This document shows positions 26,286 to 33,821 of a stretch of DNA of 64,000 nt, in pieces (position 1 is the first letter of the stretch; the number at the start of each line of letters is the position of its first letter). Source of the DNA: Rhodocyclaceae bacterium. Lineage in GTDB: Bacteria; Pseudomonadota; Gammaproteobacteria; Burkholderiales; Rhodocyclaceae. The notes beneath the pieces were generated by a model. It made no database searches. It was not told the origin of the DNA and saw only the letters and a program-made list of their open reading frames with translations. The translations under genes were made by a program, and so were the position numbers. The stretch is taken from NCBI GenBank assembly GCA_016791105.1, contig JAEUNM010000101.1, positions 57,105 to 121,104 on the forward strand, read 5' to 3'.

Positions 26286-26295
26286 GGGCGGGCGA

Positions 26296-27114
26296 TCAAC
26301 GCACGCTGGCGCTACGCGCTTTCCAGCGCACCAGGTTGCGTTCCAGCGCCGCTTCGGACGTTCCGTCGCGCGCAAACTCACGCAGGCGTGCGTCGATTTT
26401 CGGAATGAGCGCACGGCAGGCGCTGGTCAGTGCGAAACCGAGATGAACCTGGCTAGAATTGACGACTGGTTGCAGCGCCACGATTTGGGCTTCCAGCCTC
26501 AGTGCAGCCAGTTGCGCCCGCCCGGTGTACAGCCCGGTCAGCACAAAATCGAGGCGCCCGGCCGCGAGCTTGTGAAAATTGGCGACCGGCGTATCGGTTT
26601 CTTCCAGCGACAGATTTTGCGCCGCGTAGCGGTCGAATTCCTCGCCGAATTTGTCCCCCGCCGCGATGCCGCCGCGGCGCTGGCGCAGATCGGGCCAGCC
26701 GTGATAATCGAAACGCCTTGCCGCGGCCATGAATACCGCAGTCGGATTGGGAAACGAGGGAGCACCGGTAAATTGCAGAAAGTTGCGCCGCTCTGGCGTG
26801 TCGCGCAGGCTCAGGATCATGTCGATCTGCCCGTTTTCGGCAGATTTGAGCACACGCTTCCAAGGCCCGACGGAATCGGCCTGCCACTTGACACCCAGTT
26901 CGTCCAGTATGCGGCCGGCGATGTCTACGCTCGCTCCCACGATGCGATCCTCCTCCTTCCACTGATAAGGCGGGTAGTCGGGATGGGCCGACATGACGAG
27001 TTGCGTGCACTGTGCCCCCACGGGTGCCGCTGCCAGCCCGCCCGCAATCGCCACCGCGGCCAGCCGCAGCGCGACAAGCGCACCTGCTGCCGGCGAGCGC
27101 CGCACGCGCCTCAC
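26296..27114 (-). CDS. Periplasmic solute-binding protein (SBP family 3)
   Basis: 272 residues if the GTG at 27114 is used; this start overlaps the upstream stop codon (GTGA). A GTG at 27120 and an ATG at 27165 are alternatives. The signal peptide (RRVRRSP... ALRLAAVAIAGGLAAAPVGA) ends before Cys/Gln. The mature protein has the amino-acid-binding family fold: MSAHPDYPPYQWKEED, GASVDIAGRILDELG, GPWKRVLKSAENGQIDMILS and RRNFLQFTGAP. There is no permease or ATPase gene nearby, so it probably works as a sensor input for the adjacent membrane cyclase and not for transport. That is inferred from context. Confidence 0.85.
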   Translation of the reverse strand: MRRVRRSPAAGALVALRLAAVAIAGGLAAAPVGAQCTQLVMSAHPDYPPYQWKEEDRIVGASVDIAGRILDELGVKWQADSVGPWKRVLKSAENGQIDMILSLRDTPERRNFLQFTGAPSFPNPTAVFMAAARRFDYHGWPDLRQRRGGIAAGDKFGEEFDRYAAQNLSLEETDTPVANFHKLAAGRLDFVLTGLYTGRAQLAALRLEAQIVALQPVVNSSQVHLGFALTSACRALIPKIDARLREFARDGTSEAALERNLVRWKARSASVR

Positions 27115-27890
27115 TTCCACGCGGGCGCGCGATAATAGTTCTGTGTAATGACGTCTACCCCGCATTCTAGCTGTTCGACCCAGTCGATAAAGCGATTGCA
27201 CATGGCGCGACCGACGAAACGGCAGCCGTGTTGCGGCACGATCTGTTCGATGTCGAGGTCGCGCACCATATTTGCCCAATAACGGCAGATTTTGTTGGAA
27301 ATCATGTAGCGCCGGTGAAATCCCGCCATCAACGCAACGTGCGCATCGAAATCCTTGACTTGCGCTGCGGCCTGGTCGTGATCGACGATGGACGCACCGA
27401 GGTCGCCCGAAAACAGGATTTTCGCTTTCGGGTCGTAAAACTGGAAATTGCCTTCCGAGTGCAAAAAGTGCGCCGGCAGGCATACAATTTTCGAATTGCC
27501 GAGCGCCAGCGTCAGCCCGTCATCCGGTATGCCCTGGATACGCCCGGCAATGTCGCGGCCGGAAGTAAAGTGCGGAACGAAGCGCGTCCACAGCCGCGAA
27601 ATGAGCACCTTGCAATTGGTCGCGATGAACCATTTATTGACCGACGCGATAATGTCCGGATCGGCGTGCGAGGCCAGGATGTAATCCAGCCCCTTGGACG
27701 GGACGAAGCGCTGCATGGCCATCAGCAGGCCGTTGTAGGTCATGTTTCCGCCCGGATCGATGAGCGCGCCGTGCTGGCCGTCGACGATCAGGAATTGGGT
27801 TGCCTGGACGGCCGAATCGTGCGCATCGTCCACCAGGTCGTAGAAGGCCAGACATGCGTGTGTGCCGTCGTTATAGAGCTCGACTGCCAT
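27111..27890 (-). CDS. MBL-fold diiron protein, oxygen-sensor (ODP)/flavodiiron-like
   Basis: 259 residues. The metallo-beta-lactamase fold has the flavodiiron-type ligand set: HADPD (His75, Asp77, Asp79), His141 with His144 in LPAHFLHSEGN, Asp163 in SGDLGA and His221 in PQHG. The flavodiiron His after the third ligand is replaced (Ile80), and there is no flavodoxin domain. This matches the ODP family of diiron oxygen-binding proteins, which bind oxygen for signalling and do not reduce it at rate. It is the first gene of the set with the binding protein and diguanylate cyclase, so oxygen input to cyclic di-GMP is a reasonable guess. GGGGGA precedes the ATG. Confidence 0.85.
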   Translation of the reverse strand: MAVELYNDGTHACLAFYDLVDDAHDSAVQATQFLIVDGQHGALIDPGGNMTYNGLLMAMQRFVPSKGLDYILASHADPDIIASVNKWFIATNCKVLISRLWTRFVPHFTSGRDIAGRIQGIPDDGLTLALGNSKIVCLPAHFLHSEGNFQFYDPKAKILFSGDLGASIVDHDQAAAQVKDFDAHVALMAGFHRRYMISNKICRYWANMVRDLDIEQIVPQHGCRFVGRAMCNRFIDWVEQLECGVDVITQNYYRAPAWK

Positions 27891-27947
27891 ACCATCCCCC
27901 CAGATAAATTTTCAACGTTTCATGTGCCCAGGCAGTAACAAGTGCCG

Positions 27948-29762
27948 TCAGGCCGGCTTGCGAGTATGCTCCACCGGCGGGGCAACCTTCAACACTTCCT
28001 GCATGGTGGTAATGCCTTGCGCCACCTTCATGGCGCCGGAAATACGCAACGGCCGCGTGCCCTCCCGGTAGGCCAGGTCGCGCAACTGCGCCAGATCGGT
28101 GGTATCGGTGATCAGGCGCTTCAGTTCGAGTGACAACAGCAGCAGTTCGTACAGTCCCATGCGGCCCATATAGCCGGTCATGCGGCATTCCAGGCAACCA
28201 ACCGGACGATACAGGGTTTGCGGCGGGCGCGCTTTCCAGGGCGCCACCAATTCGTGCCACCAACCCAGCTCTTCATCGGTGATGTCGCTCTCCTTGCGGC
28301 AGTGCGGGCACAGCGTGCGCACCAGACGCTGCGCCATCACGCCGAGTATGGTGGCGTTGAGCAAATAGGACGGCACGCCCAGGTCGAGCAGGCGCGAAAC
28401 GGCGGTCGGCGCGTCGTTGGTGTGCAGCGTCGACAGCACCAGATGGCCGGTCAGCGCGGCCTGCACGGCCATGTCCGCGGTTTCCAGGTCGCGGATTTCG
28501 CCCACCATGATGATGTCCGGATCCTGCCGCATCAGCGCGCGGATGCCGGCCGCGAAGGTCACGCCGAGATCGGTCTGCACCTGCACCTGGTTGAACGCCG
28601 GCTCTATCATTTCGATCGGGTCTTCCAGGCTGCAGACGTTCACCTCCGGCGTGGCGAGCATTTTGAGCGTGGAGTACAGCGTGGTGGTTTTGCCCGAACC
28701 GGTCGGGCCGGTAACCAGCACGATGCCATTCGGATGGCCCACCATCTGCTTCCAGCGCTTTTCGTCGTCCTCCGAAAACCCCAGGTCGCGGTAATTGCGC
28801 ACCAGCACGTCGGGATCGAAAATGCGCATCACCAGCTTTTCGCCGAACGCCGTGGGCAGCGTCGAAAGCCGCAATTCCACTTCTTCGCCGTCTGGCGACA
28901 GGGTTTTGATGCGGCCATCCTGGGGCCGGCGCTTTTCCACCACATCCATGCGGCCCAGTATTTTGATGCGCGAGGTCATCGCATTCATGACCGGCATGGG
29001 GATCTGGTACACCTGGTGCAGCACGCCGTCGATACGGAAGCGCACGATGCCGATGTCCCGGCGCGGTTCGATATGGATGTCGCTCGCGCGCTGGTCGAAG
29101 GCGTACTGCCAGAGCCAGTCGACGATGTGGACGATGTGCTGGTCGTTGGCGTCGAGCTGGCGATTCACCCGCCCCAGTTCGACCAGTTGTTCGAAATTCG
29201 ACACCCCCACCGACGCCGTGTCGCCGGCTTTCATGGCGCGCTTGACGGATTTGGCGAGGTTGTAGAACTCGACCTGGAAGCGCGCGATGTCGAGCGGATT
29301 GGCCAGCACGCGGCGGATGGGCTTGCGCAGGATGGGCGCCAGCTCCTTTTCCCACTCGCGCGCGAACGGCTCGGCGGTGGCGATCACCACCGCTTCCGGC
29401 GTAACCTTCACCGGCAGGATGCGAAAGCGCTGCGCATAGGCGCTGGACACCACATCGGTAACCGCAGTCAGGTCGATCTTGAGCGGATCGACATGGAAAT
29501 AATCCATGCCGCACCAGCCGGCCATCCATTGCGTGAGCGTTTCCAGATCGAGCAGACGCGCCGGCGTTTGCGGCGTGCGCCACTTCTGTTCTGCGATAAC
29601 CACCAGCGGATGCTGGTCGCCGCGCCAATATTTGCGCTCCGTGATGAACGGCTGCGCCACGCCGGCATCCAGCAAGCCGTCCTTGACCAGCCCGTCGATC
29701 AGTTCGGCGAGCTGCAACCTGCGCTCGGCCGGGCGATTCGGCGGACTTTGCGGCGTATTCAT
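27948..29762 (-). CDS. GspE/PilB-family type II secretion or pilus ATPase, orphan
   Basis: 604 residues from the ATG at 29762. The ATPase core has Walker A GPTGSGKT (352-359), the Asp box and LEDPIEM region, the His box GHLVLSTLHTNDA, and the zinc tetracysteine site (Cys485, Cys488, Cys523, Cys526). The N-terminal ~180 residues are a degenerate T2SSE_N-like domain in which I do not see a clear MshEN cyclic di-GMP motif. Such ATPases power pseudopilus or type IV pilus assembly. No other pilus or secretion gene is in the window, so it must serve a machine encoded elsewhere. It lies 57 bases upstream of the MBL gene and may share its transcript. Confidence 0.88.
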   Translation of the reverse strand: MNTPQSPPNRPAERRLQLAELIDGLVKDGLLDAGVAQPFITERKYWRGDQHPLVVIAEQKWRTPQTPARLLDLETLTQWMAGWCGMDYFHVDPLKIDLTAVTDVVSSAYAQRFRILPVKVTPEAVVIATAEPFAREWEKELAPILRKPIRRVLANPLDIARFQVEFYNLAKSVKRAMKAGDTASVGVSNFEQLVELGRVNRQLDANDQHIVHIVDWLWQYAFDQRASDIHIEPRRDIGIVRFRIDGVLHQVYQIPMPVMNAMTSRIKILGRMDVVEKRRPQDGRIKTLSPDGEEVELRLSTLPTAFGEKLVMRIFDPDVLVRNYRDLGFSEDDEKRWKQMVGHPNGIVLVTGPTGSGKTTTLYSTLKMLATPEVNVCSLEDPIEMIEPAFNQVQVQTDLGVTFAAGIRALMRQDPDIIMVGEIRDLETADMAVQAALTGHLVLSTLHTNDAPTAVSRLLDLGVPSYLLNATILGVMAQRLVRTLCPHCRKESDITDEELGWWHELVAPWKARPPQTLYRPVGCLECRMTGYMGRMGLYELLLLSLELKRLITDTTDLAQLRDLAYREGTRPLRISGAMKVAQGITTMQEVLKVAPPVEHTRKPA

Positions 29763-29905
29763 GGTCGCAGCGGCTAGGGGTGCAAAAACGGCACTATAGC
29801 GCGTGCGCGACGCACACGCATGCCATGTCCGGCAGGCGCCGCGCCGCGCCTTGGTTTCAGGCCGGCTTCGCGCATATACTCGGCGGCTCACAGGCGGGGA
29901 GGGCC

Positions 29906-31867
29906 ATGCGGCAACTGCAAGCATTGCGCAAAAGACTGTTCGGTGCGGCGCTCGATCCGTTCAATTCCGGCACCCGCCAGCACGTCGCCCTGATGGCCTT
30001 CCTGGCCTGGGTGGGCCTCGGCGCGGACGGGCTGTCGTCGGCCTGTTACGGCCCGGAAGAAGCGTTTCTGGCGCTCGGCGCGCACACCCAGCTCGGGCTT
30101 TACCTGGCAATCGTCACCGCCGCCACGGTATTCATCATCGCGCTTGCCTACAACCAGGTAATCGAATTATTTCCGTCCGGCGGCGGCGGCTACAAGGTTG
30201 CCACGCGCCTCATCAGCCCCTATGCCGGCCTGGTATCCGGTGCCGCGCTAATCGTCGATTACGTGCTCACCATCGCAATTTCCGTGGCGAGCGGCATGGA
30301 CGCGCTATTCAGCCTGCTGCCCGCGCAGATGGCGGACATGAAACTCACCGCCGCGCTCGCCGTGGTGGCGCTGCTCATCTTCCTCAATCTGCGCGGCATG
30401 AAAGAATCCATCCAGATTCTGCTGCCGATTTTCATCGGTTTTTTCATCACCCACACCGGGCTCATCCTGTACGGCATTACCGAGCATTTCGAGCGCGTGT
30501 CCGACGTACTGCCGAATACGATTGCAGAAACCCAGTCACTGGTGCAGAACCACGGCTGGATGTTCACCGCCGCCCTGTTCCTGCGCGCCTACTCGCTGGG
30601 CGGCGGCACTTACACCGGCCTGGAAGCGGTGTCGAACAACGTAAACATGCTGGCCGAACCGCGCGTGGAAACCGGCCGCTGGACCATGTTCTATATGGCC
30701 GCCTCGCTGGCCTTCATGGCCGGCGGCATCATCCTGCTGTACCTGATGTGGGATGCCACGCATGTACCCGGGCAAACCCTGAACGCGGTGGTATTCAAAT
30801 CCATCATCGAAAGTTTCGGCTGGGACACGGCATTCAATACCACCGCCCTGACCACCACGCTCGCGTTCGAGGCCGGGCTGCTGGTGGTGGCAGCCAACAC
30901 CGGTTTCCTCGGCGGACCGAGCGTACTGGCCAACATGGCGGTCGATTCCTGGATGCCGCAGCAATTTCGCCACCTGTCGAATCGCCTCGTTACCCAACAC
31001 GGCGTTCTGCTGATGGGCGCGGCGGCGGTGCTGATCCTGCTTTGGACGCACGGGTCGGTGGCGGTGCTGGTGGTGCTGTACTCGATCAACGTGTTCCTGA
31101 CCTTTTCGCTCTCGCTGTTCGGTTTGTGCCGCTACTGGCTGGCACACCGCGCGCGCTCGGACTGGATGGTACGCCTGGGGCTTTCGCTGACGGGTCTTGC
31201 CGTCACGAGCGGCATTCTGGTTGTGACCGTAGTCGAAAAATTCACCGAAGGCGGCTGGGCCACGATGCTCATCACCGGCCTCGTAATCGTGCTGTGCATC
31301 CTCATCAAGCGCCATTACAAGGACACCGCGCGCCGCCTCAAGCGTGCCGACGAGTTGTTCGCCAACGAACCCTACGGCAGCAATTGCACCGTGCCGCTGC
31401 CGGACAAGGACGCGCCCACCGCCGTGTTCATGATAGGCGGCTCGCGCGGCGGCGGCATGCATGCGCTCAAATGGGTATTGCAGAATTTCCCCAATCATTT
31501 CCGCAATTTCGTGTTCGTGAGCGCGCGCGCCGTCGATATCCAGAGTTTCGGCGGCGACCAGCAACTGCAACTGATGCAGCAGGAATCGAAAACCAATTTG
31601 CTGTATTTCGTGAATTACTGTCACAGCCACGGCCTGCCGGCCAAATCGCTGATCGCCTTCGGCACCGATTCGGCGGAAGAAATGATGGAATTGGCCGGCC
31701 AGGTATGCGCCGAATTCGACCACTGCATGTTTTTCACCAGCAAACTGGTGTTTCCGGACGAAAACATGTTCACGCGGGCACTGCACAACCAGACCGCGCT
31801 GCAGATGCAACGCCGCCTCCATCTATTGGGCATGCAGATGGTCATCCTGCCCATGAACGTGGATTGA
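29906..31867 (+). CDS. APC-superfamily permease with C-terminal cytoplasmic domain (KimA-like)
   Basis: 653 residues from the ATG at 29906 with GGGGAGGG upstream. About twelve hydrophobic helices (residues ~20-490) include the APC signature ADGLSSACYGPEEAF and GGGGYKVATRLISPYAGL. The C-terminal ~170 residues are soluble, with VFMIGGSRGGGMHALKW and FGTDSAEEMMELAG, resembling a universal-stress-like nucleotide-binding domain. KimA-type transporters of this layout import potassium and are gated by cyclic di-AMP in Gram-positive bacteria. In this organism the ion and the ligand cannot be fixed from sequence. It is divergent from the GspE-like gene. Confidence 0.82.
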   Translation: MRQLQALRKRLFGAALDPFNSGTRQHVALMAFLAWVGLGADGLSSACYGPEEAFLALGAHTQLGLYLAIVTAATVFIIALAYNQVIELFPSGGGGYKVATRLISPYAGLVSGAALIVDYVLTIAISVASGMDALFSLLPAQMADMKLTAALAVVALLIFLNLRGMKESIQILLPIFIGFFITHTGLILYGITEHFERVSDVLPNTIAETQSLVQNHGWMFTAALFLRAYSLGGGTYTGLEAVSNNVNMLAEPRVETGRWTMFYMAASLAFMAGGIILLYLMWDATHVPGQTLNAVVFKSIIESFGWDTAFNTTALTTTLAFEAGLLVVAANTGFLGGPSVLANMAVDSWMPQQFRHLSNRLVTQHGVLLMGAAAVLILLWTHGSVAVLVVLYSINVFLTFSLSLFGLCRYWLAHRARSDWMVRLGLSLTGLAVTSGILVVTVVEKFTEGGWATMLITGLVIVLCILIKRHYKDTARRLKRADELFANEPYGSNCTVPLPDKDAPTAVFMIGGSRGGGMHALKWVLQNFPNHFRNFVFVSARAVDIQSFGGDQQLQLMQQESKTNLLYFVNYCHSHGLPAKSLIAFGTDSAEEMMELAGQVCAEFDHCMFFTSKLVFPDENMFTRALHNQTALQMQRRLHLLGMQMVILPMNVD

Positions 31868-32015
31868 CACCACGGCGAACCGCGCAGCCGGCGCGAAGCC
31901 GGCGCAATCGTGTCATGCCTCCTTGCGCAGCGCGGCGCAGTCTTCCATACTTGCGTCATCGTGCCGAGCCACAGTCCTTCATGGCTGGCGCGCAATGACA
32001 AAAGACGGGGTCACC

Positions 32016-32444
32016 ATGTTTCTCACAAAAGAACTGCGTCAGTTCCTGCTGACGGGTCTGGTACTGGCCGCAATGGCACTTTTTACCGTAACGGCTACAC
32101 ACAAAGTCGCGCCGGAATCCGAACTGCCCGGCATCAGTGCGCGCGATGCGCACGCGCTGCTGGGCTCGCCGGACACGCTGGTAATAGACGTGCGCGAACG
32201 GGATAACTACGCGGACGAACACATTCCGGGCGCCATCAATGTGCCGCAGCCGGAACTGCAAGCCGCCCTGCCCTCGCTGGCCGCGAGCAAGACGCAAAAA
32301 ATCGTGGTGTATTGCGGCGACGGATCGAGCCGCGGCCCGCAAGCCACCCGAGCACTACTTGACGCCGGTTTTGCCGGCGCCATGAATCTGAAAGGCGGCA
32401 TGCCTGCCTGGCGCGCGGAAAAACTCCCGCTCGACAAATCCTGA
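32016..32444 (+). CDS. Membrane-anchored rhodanese-domain protein
   Basis: 142 residues from the ATG at 32016 (GGGG upstream); an ATG at 31995 would add seven residues. One transmembrane helix (10-28) places the domain outside the cytoplasm. The rhodanese fold covers about 38-140, with LVIDVRERDNYADEHIPGAINVP and the active loop VVYCGDGSSRG, catalytic Cys100. It is likely a sulfurtransferase or thiol-handling protein of the periplasm. The six-residue active loop size fits single-domain rhodaneses. No operon partner. Confidence 0.85.
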   Translation: MFLTKELRQFLLTGLVLAAMALFTVTATHKVAPESELPGISARDAHALLGSPDTLVIDVRERDNYADEHIPGAINVPQPELQAALPSLAASKTQKIVVYCGDGSSRGPQATRALLDAGFAGAMNLKGGMPAWRAEKLPLDKS

Positions 32445-32513
32445 ACCCGGAATCAGCGCTGCGCGCGCGCCCGTGGGGCCGTCAGCCCCTACAGGGCGCT
32501 CCTTGCCGGACGT

Positions 32514-33821
32514 TCAACAGCCGATCACCTTGAATTCGACGCGTCGGTCGAGCGCATCGCTGGCGTCATCGCGACCGTTACCAATGAGCGCCTCGCGCGA
32601 TCCAACGCCATTCGCGATGACGCGACTAGTCAGACTGGGCGCCAGCTTGTCCAGTCTCCCCTTGATGGATTCGGCACGCAATTGCGACAGACGCTCATTC
32701 AAGGGTTCCGGACCACTGGGGCTGCTATGGCCGGTAATTTCCAGGCAGGAGTTGCGCCGCCCGGCGCGGTCTGCAATCTCCGTGATCCACATTGGATAGG
32801 GCTCGTTGAGCTTGCGCTCCGCAATGAACGCCGTGGTACCCGGCCGGAACAGGAATTTGACGCCCAGGCGCTTGTTTTCCAGACCGAAATCCACCATTTG
32901 TCCAAATGCGTCGGCAGCAGCGTCCTTTCGTCCCAAGTTCCAGTTGCTCAGATAAATGCCGCTGAATGTGCGGAACTGATTGCCGAACGGAACGCGCAAC
33001 GCCCCCTCGTAGAGAGTGAGCGCGTCGGCATATTTGCTGGCGTTGTATGCATCTGTCGCCTCGGCAATCATGGACGCAGCAACAATCCGATCGACATAAA
33101 GTGCATTGATGGGATCACCGGCTTTAGTGCCCTGACAGGTACGGATGTAGCCAAGCGTGGAAGGGTCTTCCGTAATTGCGGGAGCGTCCTGAAAAAAACG
33201 CGCAGGCGTAATATCCACGCCGGCCGGCTGTGCAAACGCCAAGCCCTTGCTGACAAGCTTTCCGGATTTGAGATCAGCCAATGCCAGGCAAATTCGGAAC
33301 GACTCGCGCAGACCAACCGTCTTACGTTCCTTATTCACACCGGTGAAAGTGCCGATCAGTACCAGCGGCGCTTTGGCCACGTTGGCCGCAGAAAAAGGTA
33401 GCACTTCGTATTGCGGGTACTTTTCGCGAATCAGCGTTACGATGCGTTTACCCATGTCCTGTGTTGCCGCCGACTGCGCGCCCGTCATGCCGTCGATGAG
33501 CGGATCGATCACGACCGGATAACGCGCTCCGCCCGCAGGAGCCGGCAATTGCGCCTTACCCAGCAAATTGTTTGCGGCGGCGAGTACCGCGTGATCGTAC
33601 GGCAGCACGGGTGGTGGGGCAGGCGCTGCCGCCGACGGAGAGGCAGGCGCTGCGGCCGCTGGCGGCGCAGTCTGCCCCGCAGGAGCAACGGCCGCCAATT
33701 TGTCCGAGCCTTCGGCGACAGACTTGTCCGGGGCATTGCTACAGGCTGCGACCATCACCGCGGCGGCAAGCGCCGCAATGGCTCCACCACGAATTTCGGT
33801 TGCGTTCATTGGTCCAGTCAT
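32514..33821 (-). CDS. OmpA-domain lipoprotein linked to a Ser/Thr kinase
   Basis: 435 residues from the ATG at 33821, which has AAGGAG eight bases upstream and overlaps the kinase stop (ATGA). The signal peptide ends in a lipobox (VMVAAC). A Pro/Ala-rich linker is followed by a domain resembling FlgT/TolB-like assembly proteins (IVTLIREKYPQYEVLPFS, GKLVSKGLAFAQPAG), a region with tetratricopeptide character (DAYNASKYADALTLYEGALR), and a C-terminal OmpA domain (LEITGHSSPSGPEPLNERLSQ and DRRVEFKV). It is probably attached to the outer membrane and bound to peptidoglycan. Coupling to the kinase suggests the two act in one envelope-sensing pathway. Confidence 0.83.
   Translation of the reverse strand: MTGPMNATEIRGGAIAALAAAVMVAACSNAPDKSVAEGSDKLAAVAPAGQTAPPAAAAPASPSAAAPAPPPVLPYDHAVLAAANNLLGKAQLPAPAGGARYPVVIDPLIDGMTGAQSAATQDMGKRIVTLIREKYPQYEVLPFSAANVAKAPLVLIGTFTGVNKERKTVGLRESFRICLALADLKSGKLVSKGLAFAQPAGVDITPARFFQDAPAITEDPSTLGYIRTCQGTKAGDPINALYVDRIVAASMIAEATDAYNASKYADALTLYEGALRVPFGNQFRTFSGIYLSNWNLGRKDAAADAFGQMVDFGLENKRLGVKFLFRPGTTAFIAERKLNEPYPMWITEIADRAGRRNSCLEITGHSSPSGPEPLNERLSQLRAESIKGRLDKLAPSLTSRVIANGVGSREALIGNGRDDASDALDRRVEFKVIGC

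Noticed and set aside
28218..29777. 519-codon open frame on the plus strand
   Set aside because: Antisense to the GspE-like gene, with no ribosome-binding site and no recognisable domain.
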